Made by a program: the position numbers and the translations under genes. 64,000 bases of DNA, from contig CM055110.1 in the NCBI GenBank assembly GCA_029204225.1, positions 17,116,093-17,180,092 of the forward strand. The letters run 5' to 3'. Below the pieces are notes generated by a model that ran no database searches, was not told the DNA's origin, and was given only the letters and a program-made list of their open reading frames with translations. Positions 13,131 through 24,000 of the stretch are shown here, piece after piece (the stretch's first letter is position 1; each line of letters opens with the position of its first letter). This stretch comes from Diphasiastrum complanatum (lineage: Eukaryota > Streptophyta > Lycopodiopsida > Lycopodiales > Lycopodiaceae).

Positions 13131-13596
13131 AACAACAATTATTAGTATATTCAGTATGCACATTTCTAAGAGCGAACTTGCAAAAAAGACCAACTTATTT
13201 TATGCCTTAATATCAACTCGGGTGCTCCCTTGACAATAACTTGAAAGAAACCCCAATTTGGATCTCAAGGTGTATTAAAATGATTGCAATTGTATAACAT
13301 GTCTTCAACATCTTATTAGCATAAGCTATGCCTTTAGCAATTAGAACCTAAAACAAATACGATTGTTTTTGTGGACTATATGATACCATATATACATAAT
13401 ATGTACCTTTTCGTCAAAAGCATTGCATTCCGTACAAATAGGAGTTATTAATTTGAGTACTATTAAAAAAAAACTAATGCTACAAGAAAAAACTTATTAT
13501 CTATCGATGAATGTGTAGAAATACACACACATAAGATAATACATAATTTAACTATATACAATAGAATTTAATAGTAAATTTCGAGCATCCCAACGT

Positions 13597-13725
13597 CATT
13601 CCCTACTTTTAACCAATCAGGGTTGGCTGGGTTTTGTTAGCTTCACATCCAAAGTTAGCTTGGTTAGTTTCTTTGGTCTCAGGTTCAAGCCTCCCCTTGG
13701 AAACTAAGAAGCATTCCGTACTTTT
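13597..13725 (+). repeat. tRNA-like SINE copy with flanking 14-bp repeats (first of a pair)
   Basis: The unit 13611-13711 has the family core (GGTTGGCTGGG, 'acatccaaag', GGTTCAAGCCTCCCC, 'ttggaaac') and a roughly 14-bp internal duplication around 'ccaaagttagcttggttag'. It is flanked by cattccctactttt (13597-13610) and cattccgtactttt (13712-13725), which look like target duplications with one mismatch. Confidence 0.8.
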
Positions 13726-13826
13726 AACCCAACAGGGTTGGCTCAGCTGGTAAGCTTGACATCCAAAGTCTCTTTGGTCCCAAATCCGAGCCTCCCCTAG
13801 GAAATCAAGAAGCATTCCCTACTTTT
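13712..13826 (+). repeat. tRNA-like SINE copy with flanking 14-bp repeats (second of a pair)
   Basis: The unit 13726-13812 carries GTTGGCTCAGCTGG, 'acatccaaagtctctttgg', CAAATCCGAGCCTCCCC and the A-rich tail. It is flanked by cattccgtactttt (13712-13725) and cattccctactttt (13813-13826). It shares its left flank with the preceding copy, so two insertions hit the same spot or one was duplicated. Confidence 0.8.
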
Positions 13827-14574
13827 CCCTGATTAGAAGATAATTGAAAAAAATTCCAAAAAGTAATATAAATATTGTGTCTTGTTTCGAGATGAAACAT
13901 GTCTCAGAACAGGCAACTATAAATAAGACATACTTTACAGGATGGTAACAATAGTTGCTACTAGAATATAAGTATGGATGCAACATGAAAGGTGGCAATT
14001 TGGAGACCAATTACGTTCTCACATGGGTAGATTATACAAAAGAAATTGGACCAATTTGCCGTGAGCTTTTGCATTGTCATGGAAAAAAGCATATCCATGG
14101 TTCGAAAGAAAATATACATTCATTAAAATATTCCACAAGGGAGGTATGAATCCTCCAGTTTCTTTCTAAATTCAAACACTCTGCATAGGGATAATACATC
14201 CTCTGTTTTCTACAAAACTACAAAGCAACCCAGCAATAAATAGCATTTGATGATGCAATCAGTTCTATCTAGTCTATCTATGGCACTAGACAATGGAAGC
14301 TCTTGGCCTTCAAAGGGCCACTCAAATTGCTTTTATAAGCAGATCAAAATCTCCAAGTGCCTTTCATCAATGTTCTTGCATATGATAGAAAGACCATGTG
14401 AAAATTTGGTGAGCTAAAACTGGAGGCCACAGGACATGAATACAAACTGGTAACTTCTATTTCAGAAATCTCTCTGAGCAAATTTCTGAGAAGCTATGAA
14501 GCTTATGATTGCCTCCAAGAATGAAAGAATGACAAACCAGTATGAGAAATGTTGAATCTTTTACATCATTGCAC
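13827..14574. other. Downstream flank of the copper ATPase gene
   Basis: This is the 3' side of the minus-strand gene ending at 14575 and probably includes its 3' UTR. No separate gene is supported. Confidence 0.4.
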
Positions 14575-15051
14575 TTATAAACATTCAATATTTATCAAGT
14601 CAGTGAGCCGAGGTTTTTGGTACATCCGCAACATTAGTGAAGAACATACAACACTGACGGAGGAAAATGCCATGGCTGCTCCAGCCACCCAGGGTGGTAA
14701 CTTTAAAGCTAGAGTAGGATACAGAATGCCAGCAGCAACAGGGATGGCAAGGATGTTATATCCCATTGCAAATACATAGTTCAAACGAATTCTGGCAAAA
14801 GCTTTTCGTGACAAATCGATTGCTGTTATTACATCTTCAAGGCTACTCCTCATCAGTACGTAATCGGCAGCCTCAATTGCAATGTCAGTACCTGCACCAA
14901 TTGCCATCCCAACATCTGCTGCTGCCAAGGCTGGAGAGTCATTAATTCCATCCCCTACCATAGCTACCACAGTACCATTTGCTTGAATGGAACGGATAAC
15001 TTCTGCTTTGCCTCCAGGTGAAACTTCTGCCTTAAACTCTTCAATACCAGA
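14575..15051 (-). CDS. HMA5: HMA5-like exon 9: GDGIND loop, helices 7-8, C-terminus
   Basis: Residues 855-1012 and the TAA stop at 14577-14575. [18 protein letters not shown], then the two C-terminal helices with NY, YN and MxxSS copper ligands. It ends IECL without a long tail. Confidence 0.95.
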   Translation of the reverse strand, partial: SGIEEFKAEVSPGGKAEVIRSIQANGTVVAMVGDGINDSPALAAADVGMAIGAGTDIAIEAADYVLMRSSLEDVITAIDLSRKAFARIRLNYVFAMGYNILAIPVAAGILYPTLALKLPPWVAGAAMAFSSVSVVCSSLMLRMYQKPRLTDLINIECL

Positions 15052-18000
15052 CTGTGTACAGGGACGTGGGCCATCAAATTGCAACATATTAGTCACAAAC
15101 TCCAAATGGAACGACATAACTAGATAGCATAATTGAAGTAAAAAGTGCAGATACATACATATATACATTGGCAATAACACTTCAATACCTCTTTCCCAAC
15201 AGCTTGTGCTGTGTTCCAATTGTCACCAGTGACCATGATAGATCGGACTCCCATTTTCTTCAGACCAGCAACAACAAGAGCTGCTTCACGTTTTAAAGGA
15301 TCTGCAATCGCCAGAATACCTGCTAAGGCACCATCAATAGCAACCAAAATCCCTGTTCTTGCCTGCTGTTCAACATGCTGCAAATGCTCTTCTGCAGAAA
15401 GAGGGATCTCCACAACTGCTTCATGTATCAGCTTTCGATTTCCCACCTAAAGACAACCACACAAGTGATCATCCCAAGCTTTTACAATTTTCCTACCAAG
15501 GGAGGGATGAATCAAATCAAGCTATGAAACTCCTATTGTTTAAAGGTTTCGGTTCATAAGGTGCACTGGGTACTACTGCATTCAAAAGTGTGCCATCGAG
15601 TGGTTACTTAGGCAGTCGTCGTGGTCACACAGTTTTACTGGCAAATTGGTCACGGTAAATTTTTTTAGAGCTAGCAAATTGAATTCCCTTCATAGCTGGA
15701 AGGTCAACCCCATTGCATCTCTTGATGTACGTCGCTATTTTAATAATAAAGTTGTGACAAGATAAAATAAAATTTAGTTGGCAGTGGTTGCACTGCGTTT
15801 CTAAAACGCGTTTCTGGATTCTGGCGCGTTTCTGGCTGCAAAATGGGGGCAAAACTTTTTATCACGTTTCTATGCCAGAAACATGTTTATGAGAAACACG
15901 GTTTCAGAAACACGTTTCTGTGCAACTATTCAATAAATACTTCAGCCATCAGGATTGTCTGTCACTGAGGTCTTTGGGGAAATAAGTACCGTAACTGATG
16001 ATCAACGATGTAAAGGTAAAATAAGTATCTAGACAAATGGCCCCACTTTTTCATAGCAGATAAGATGGCCAATATTGAGTTTTGTAATGAGAATCTCATA
16101 AGAGCAAAGCCTTCTGAACTCATAAGCAAAACCTCCCCATTCTTAACGTAAGCACCTAGGCATCAATGTCCACAATCAAATTAGAAAGAAAAAGAGCAAG
16201 TGATCAGTGATGTAGCCAAAAGGATCTTGAGATGGTCCACCACTGCCAGTCCAAGCTCCATAATATCACCGCTTTTTGTAATATGGTGGTGGGAGAAATG
16301 CAATGTTACAAAAAAAAAGAAATAGACTCTCACAAAGGTGCTGCTAAGACCACAAACCATTGTTTTGAGAAATATTTTCGACCCGGGAACCACAAACACC
16401 CTTTGTGAATGGGAGTGCTTGTACATGTCCATCTTATCCATCCACTGAAAAAGTTCGTCTGAGGAGGAAGGGATCATGAAAGTAGATGGAGTAAAAGGCA
16501 CAATGCTCAATGAACATTTGAATGAGTAACAGTGGTAACCAGATACTTGTAACAGTCAGGAATCAACTTTGGTGTGGTAACTAGATTCTACAACTGGATC
16601 TTGAGATCAGTATGACGTGCTCAATCAACAACCTAAAGACATTCTGGTTCACTTTTTTTGGCTAGTATCATGTACTCAATATTAGCAAAGATCTACTCGG
16701 ACTATTTGAAATAAAAATATCCTGCTGTTATAGATCTGCACATAACAACATTTGTGCTTAAAATATAACAACAATGTCAAAGTCAATCAGTGAATAACAA
16801 CAGTTCTTACCAGAATGTCATGGCCGTTTACTTGGCATTTTATTCCCTTGCCAGGAATGGCTTCAAAGTTTGAAACTTTCTGAAGCCAACTTGTGTCCAG
16901 GATAGCCTTTGATGTAGGAGTTTTAGGAGTTGGAGGTCCTCCAAATACCAAAAAGTGATGAGCATATTCAACCACAGCTCTGGCCAAGGGATGCTCGCTT
17001 CCAGCCTGCTTCATTATTTAGAAATTCTATCAGATAGGCCACTGATGTGGCAACTCAAACAAAAGGACTCAGCATTCCTAATGTAAACAAACAGGCTAAA
17101 TTACCTACAGCACCAAAACTGCCACTTATATCAACCAGAAAAAGGAATAAGAGTTTAGGATGGACCTTTTACCAAAGATACATCTAATATAGGCTGAAAT
17201 GACACACCAAGTAGGTATTACCATAGGGACAGAAAACTACCAGATGATAAAGCAATGTTCACTAAAACAGAAATTAGCTGAACTGAACCTCCAAGATCAT
17301 AACACAGCATGTATACATCACAAAAACCAAGAGGGCATTGTTTTTGTAGCATAGCTGCATACTGCTTACTACTCTAGAGTCAAACAAGGAATAGATTATC
17401 TTCTAAGCTCCACCTTTCACACGAGATGGACTCTCTGCATATGTAAGCATAGCCAGAAATAGTGCATACTCGGATTCTAATGGGCTGGACAACTGGATGT
17501 ACATGAGCAATAAGTTATCAAAAAATTAATGCTTTTGAGGTTCCAAAGAGTATCCTCGGACATCAGTGCTTGTACATAATCAGTTGCAGTGAAAAGATCT
17601 CTTTGCAGTTTGTGCTTACATCTCCGTTAACTGCACTACAGAAATCTCTAAGCAGTCTGTGCTTACATCTCCATTTAAAAGTGTAAGATGGTTCAGGGAC
17701 CCATAGATATAGTATGGAACATAAAATGTTCTGGACAAACTTTTGAAAAGATATTTGGTACATCCGGAATGACATTCCATACATTACAGAACTATGGTTC
17801 AGGCTAGAAACCCCTCTTATGCACCAGGAGAACCAAGGCATATGTCCAAATAGATAGCATCCACTCCGTTGATATTTTATGAGTGAGTTAGCTGTAGTAG
17901 TAAAGGCGACGATCAACCTCCCACTTCACAACGAGGACAGGAGGCAGGATGGCCTTCAGCACAATTAAGTATCAACTCGAGACAGCAGTAAATTTTCTAC

Positions 18001-21000
18001 TTAAATGTCTCCCACACATTACCTCCTGAGCTTTGAAGAGTATCGATTCAACTCAAACTTTGCTTCATCAACTTAACATAACACAACATATATATAATCG
18101 TATGTCTTGGATAATACCCAACATAATGAAGCAAGTATGCAAGCAGAGTTTTTAATTACGTGTCTCCCACATATTCCCTCTTGGAAAAGAACTATAAACC
18201 TCCTTGAAAAATATCAGTTACACACAAACTTTAAAACACTTCTCTATCAACCTATCATAAGAAAAAGAATATCCTTGTAAAAGCTCAAGGATCACCTCTG
18301 CAGCTGCTACAAGACTCAAAAACTCCTCTAGGTGTCTATCGCCAAGTACTTTGACTGAGGTCACAGAAGGTTTGCCCTTTGTGAGGGTTCCTGTCTTGTC
18401 AAACACCACACATTGAACTTTGTGAGCCCGTTCCAATGCATCTCCACCCTTGATAAGAATGCCATTGACAGCACCAATTCCCGTAGCCACCATCACAGCC
18501 GTTGGAGTGGCTAGTCCCAATGCACAGGGACAAGCAATCACCAGAACTGAAATAGCAAAAGTCAAAGCAAATACAAAGTAATTTGTGCCAGGAGGAAGCC
18601 ATGTCTCAGGGTAAGCCCCCAATTTTCCTGCTACATACCTGAAAAACGTTTTGGCGATGTAAGAAAACTGACTGCAGTTCATGACCAATTCAAACTCATC
18701 CAAACAGTGTTGAACAGCAATAATATTCACCTACTTTAGTAAAATCAATGGAAGATGTTATACCAGCCAAGCCACGTTATGAAGGCCAACCCAACAACAA
18801 ATGGTACAAAAATGCTCGAAACCTGCCAAACATCACTTCTGTTAAAAAGTGCAAAATTCTTACTCTGCGGTCGGAAGAGAAAGCTGAGAATGTAAATATT
18901 TCACTAGGTTTTGGAAATAATTGAATGTTACAGACACTGTACTAGGTAAGTGTCAGCATATAGACCAGAGACTTTACATTTCAAAAAAGCCCTGAATGTG
19001 ATAAAAACATATGCAACCGTCAACCATAAGTGGATTGCCCTAAATCTCAGGTTGTCTAGTTCATTATGAAAAGCATGGATAGTAAGCTAGAATGCTCATG
19101 TTGCCTGCACCCAATAGGAGCAAATGACATGCTTTAAATGTTACAATTTATGTATATTTTTAATGGGCATTCATTCATTGATTATAATGTCATTAGAATC
19201 TAGGGATAGTTAGTCACCCAACATAACGAAAAGACTACAAATTTGAAAATTTATGTCAACCTGAAAGTCTTCAACCATCCCCATCATGCAAAGCATGGAT
19301 TGTGTGCTACAATATCCCTGTTAACATCGTCATCACTCAAGAATAGGTGCAGATCATGTTCATAAAGACAAGCCTACATATACGCAAAGACCAGTATGCT
19401 AATTTCCTTCATTTGTTAATTTCCTTAAATGTATCTTTTTTATTCATTATTTGTATCATAGATCCAGCGGTACCAGGATCCGCAGATCCCGGTACCGCGG
19501 ATCCATACTGATGCGCAGTACCATAATATATAATATTTTTTTTTAATATTTTTTTTAATTTAAAAAAAAAAAAAAAAATAAAATCAAGTGGGCAATATGG
19601 GTATCAGCTTGAAGCTGTTGACAAGAGCAGTGCATTTATACAGGTTGCCGGTTCTAACGAGAGCGAACAGCCAAAGGACCAAGGGGATGCAAAACACCAA
19701 AAAGTGTGTTTTCGCTCAGGGAGTCAAACCCCAAATCAAACCCCGGACCCCGCCATTGGGGGGGCAGAGCCCCCCAAACCCCCTGCCGGGGGGCTACCGT
19801 CCCCCGGACCCCCTGTTTCTCGGGGGGCTACCGCCCCCCAAACCCCCCGTTTCTCGGGGGGCTAACGCCCCCCGAACCCCCCAAGACTTGCTGCTATATA
19901 GAAACTGTAATCTAGCCATCTCATAACCATCATGGTCTCACAGTAGACCCTATACTAACAACGGTGCTCAGTAATGGCTTCTCCTCATAACGGGGGCCTT
20001 ACAGATCTGAGCTCACGGTTAACTAGTGACTACTAAACTGAGAGGTGCATTATTTAGTTGTCTAACACAATTTGTAGCTGAAAGCACCGGCAACCTGCAT
20101 AGATGCACTGCTCTCGTCAAGAGCTTCAAGCTGATACCCATATTGCCCACTAAATTTTTTTTTTTAAAAAGAAAATTTAATTTTTAAAAAAAAAAAATTA
20201 AAAAATGGTGCCGCCCTGGTACCACGGATTTTTGGGCGGCACCATAATGGCGGTACCACATTATGGTACCACGGTACCATAATGGCGGTACCACATGCCA
20301 CTATGATTTGTATTGATATAATATTACAAAGACAATCCACAATATTGGAAAGACTTCAACTCCTGAAAACGCAAAAACAAGATAGCAATAACCAGAAATA
20401 CTGTCTCCGACATTTTTGAGGTCCATTACTAAAATTCTAAAATGTGAATGAACCATCCGTGACTTTGACCTTCATCTTCAGCTTTATTTTCTAGATAATC
20501 GAAGTCCCAAGATTATATACAATGTACACCTTCAGACATTGGCACATAGTTCTTTTCCTTCATTTACATGAGACCATTGGCACATGGTCCTTTCCTGCAT
20601 TTATGCCTCTGGAGGTGAATAGGGCTACCATAAAATTCCATTGTTTATCGTATCAGTCTTTTCACTTTTAGAAGGAAACAAGAATTCTTCATGAAGAATG
20701 TTGTTGATTTTAACCTTCGATACTCGCATGACAGATGTATTATGTGCTAATATTAGTGTCAGTCAAAACCCAAGCGAATGTAAGCTCGATAAATTTCAAA
20801 GATTCCATAGATGAAGTTTCATAACATCAGTTTGTCGCATACAGCATTGACTACTTGCCAGAAACCCCCCATCTCCAAACAAAAGCATGTCATGAGCAGA
20901 ATGTCCATAATAGTCTTTGAATGTTCACAAAATGCAACAAGAAGCTTGATTCTCATTTGCTCTCCAAAGTTGAAGGTTCATACAACAATGGGTGAGCTGG

Positions 21001-24000
21001 TAGTTCACTTCTGTGAGATATACAATCTCTAAAAAAGAAAGATTGTATATCTCACAGAAATGAACTACCAGATCATTCAGAATATTGTGACCCCAAGGTT
21101 CTCAAAGGCATTTGTCTTCAATTGATCTTTTCCTGGTGAATTTTCTGGAAATGTTTTCCTTTACATTGAATCAAAGGTTGGAAGACCCGGACGCGGACAC
21201 GTGTCCAGATGCGTCCACCCTGGACGCATTTTATTTTAAAAAAAATTTAGTGCATTTTTGGTGGACGCATTTTTAAAAAAAAAATATATTTAGTGTATTT
21301 GTGTTAAAAAAAAAAATATGGACGCATCCGGGTCCGGATGCCGCGGACGCGGACGCGAAAATTCATTATCATAATGATTGAATCATTTTAGGTACTCTAC
21401 TGAATTCCCTACTCAGGCACGTGTGAAGTACAGCCAAGCAAAGATTGATTCTTCTACATTTATAAGAAAATTGACCTTCAGCTTCGAAGTGCAGGCAGAA
21501 GTCTGTGTGAAACTTCTTCATGTGTTCCCTTTCGTTTTACTAATTCTTTTCTATCTGATTTAGCTTTAGAAATTGAAAAAGCCTGAAATTTTCCTCTTCT
21601 CCAAATGGGCTGTATTATTTATTGATTCAGAGATAAATTCTCTGTGAAGTAGGGGGGCCAGCTGAAAGACTTTTGACCCGCGGGAAGGTGTCTGTTCGTG
21701 TCAATGAGTTTTGGTGAATCAACTTTCTGAAATTTCAAATATTTCACATTGGCCTTCACTCCCTGCTTTGAGTTTGGCCAGCAAATTTCAATCATCTGTG
21801 TTTGGGAAATGTGAGAAACTTCCCTTCATGTGAATCTCTGATTCTAATCAAGTCGCAGTTAGGGTCTTCTATCTCCCTCGCCCTTTTATTCTACTTTCAT
21901 TTTGCAAAAAACACTTCATGCACACTGACCACCCTCCATTTAGATTGTGCACGCCATGCAAGTTGTCAAGAGTGCAGTATAACTATGGGACAGTGATTCG
22001 CTATAATTATCAAGTTACTTTTGATTGGTCCTAAAAGCCAACTCTTGGCACAGAAACGGGTTCCTTGCAGGAAAGAATCATGGGAATTTCATGGAAATGG
22101 TTAAAGCTGAAGCGCTTGAGTTGCCAATGGCAACTCGACTTGCCAGGCAGGGAGCTCGATCCAAGAACTCCACTTGTGTTGCCCTTATGTGAGAAAGTGG
22201 AAAATCAATCTCACTTGCCACATAGTAGCAACACTTTAGCAATTTGAGGCTAAATTGTTCACACCTGAAATTTGGCACTTCCTTCACATTTGGATCAGAT
22301 TTCTAGAAGCTACCCACCACTTGCACATAAGTCATTTTCTATTAGTAAACACATTTAGATGAGAACTAGACCATCGATCTTGATCTACTGGCTAATATTA
22401 CTGGAGGAAGGAATCTGAAGCAACAGGAGTAGCATCAAGCAATTATTTATCAAGGTCTAGGGACATACATAATCTGCAAATTTTTGAATTGGAGCTTTTT
22501 TCATTTGAGCATTTTCAACAAGCTGAACAATTTGAGCAAGAGCAGCATCTCTTCCCACTCGAGTGGCTTGGATATGCATGACTCCATTCAAGTTGATTGT
22601 ACCTCCAATTACAGCATCACCTAATCCCTTTGCCACAGGTGAAGCCTCACCAGTTATCATGCTCTCATTTGCATGGCTCAGGCCCCACACAACAAGGCCA
22701 TCAGCTGGCACTTTTGATCCAGGATAAACTTTTAAGGTGTCTCCTCTTTGAATAAGTTGAGCATCAATCTCTCTTTCAATGATGGGCTTCCCAGCTGCAT
22801 TCAGATCGTGAAACCTTCAGCATGAAGTTCTATGACCACTACTAGCAGCCTTAGTATCACAGAACCTCAACTAAAAACATTCCAATAATAATATGACAAC
22901 CAAGGTTGATAGATAAAAGCCTCTGGTGTGAAACAGCAACAACTGAACCGGGTCATGTTGAGCAACTCACCAGAATCAAAAGCCATCAAAATTGCAGTTG
23001 TTGGTACAAGCTCCAAAAGCTTCCCAATAGCTTCAGAGGTCTTCCCTTTTGCAATGACCTCTAGGTATTTACCAAGCAAAACAAATGTAATAAGCATCGA
23101 GGTAGTTTCAAAGTATGTGGTTGCACGGTAGCCCACAACTGCTCCATAGAAGAGAGCTCCAACTGAATAAAGATAGGCAGAAGTGGTCCCAAGAACCACT
23201 AAGACATCCATATTAGCTGATCCATGCTGTAAAGATCTATACGCTCCAACATAGAAGCGACTGCCAATCACAAACTGAACTGGAGTCACCAGCGCCCATT
23301 TCATCCAATCCCCCATCAAAAAGGGACCACACCGAACCAAGAGGAAGTCATGTATTGCAGGTATGTGAGGGCACACAAATGAAATGAAAAACAATGGTAC
23401 CTGTGATGTGACCAAAAATATGTTATCTTCTGATATGCCATATTGCATGTCAAGGTTGCAAAAACTCGCTACATGTGTTCATAAATTTAACCTATTAACT
23501 ACTTATCACCCAATAGCACCAAAGGGGCCACTAAGGTTTGAAGAGCATTCAATGAGGTCTAGCATATCTGGACCAGAGGACCAAACCATTTACCAAGAAG
23601 TATACGAATATTATAATAACAATCATTCCATGTGATAGCCAGCCAATGCAAAGTTTGAATCCTTATATCAAGCAAAAGCATGCTGTTACAACATAGAAGG
23701 TGAAAGGACGAAATCTGTATTAAGGATGTAACTAAGCCCATAAAAGTTTTTCTGCATGATCACACCCCTGGAGATGATACGAGTATCTTATTTTGCTACA
23801 GAAGAAATGCACATTTTATAACAGATACACCCTATCTACCAGTAACCAGAGATTGTATCAAAAAAGAGCCATTGAAGGTTAGAATAATGCTCACTGACAT
23901 GCAGCACAGGAAACAGAGCCATGTCCCTTACAACCACTGATGTAACAAACCGTAAGTTCAATCTGTTTTTTGAAATTTGACTACAGCCTTGTTCTCAATT

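Larger units (their letters stand above)
18823..22468 (-). other. HMA5-like intron 4 (3.6 kb) with two fold-back elements and a hairpin
   Basis: The longest intron of this gene. It contains the fold-back element at 19460-20300, the hairpin at 20997-21071 and the fold-back at 21186-21357, described separately. The splice ends are TAT|GTATGT and GGCAG|GTTTC. Confidence 0.85.

Noticed and set aside
17563-17916. 117-codon minus-strand frame in HMA5-like intron 6
   Set aside because: It has no similarity to the pump, and direct joining of exons 6 and 7 gives the conserved sequence, so it is intronic.
19588-19926. 112-codon proline/glycine-rich frame
   Set aside because: It is the translation of the 34-bp G/C tandem repeat inside a fold-back element in an intron on the other strand.
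22795-22830. Alternative exon 4 acceptors of the HMA5-like gene a few bases upstream of 22795
   Set aside because: They place a TGA in frame; only the acceptor at 22795 keeps the frame and the family length.
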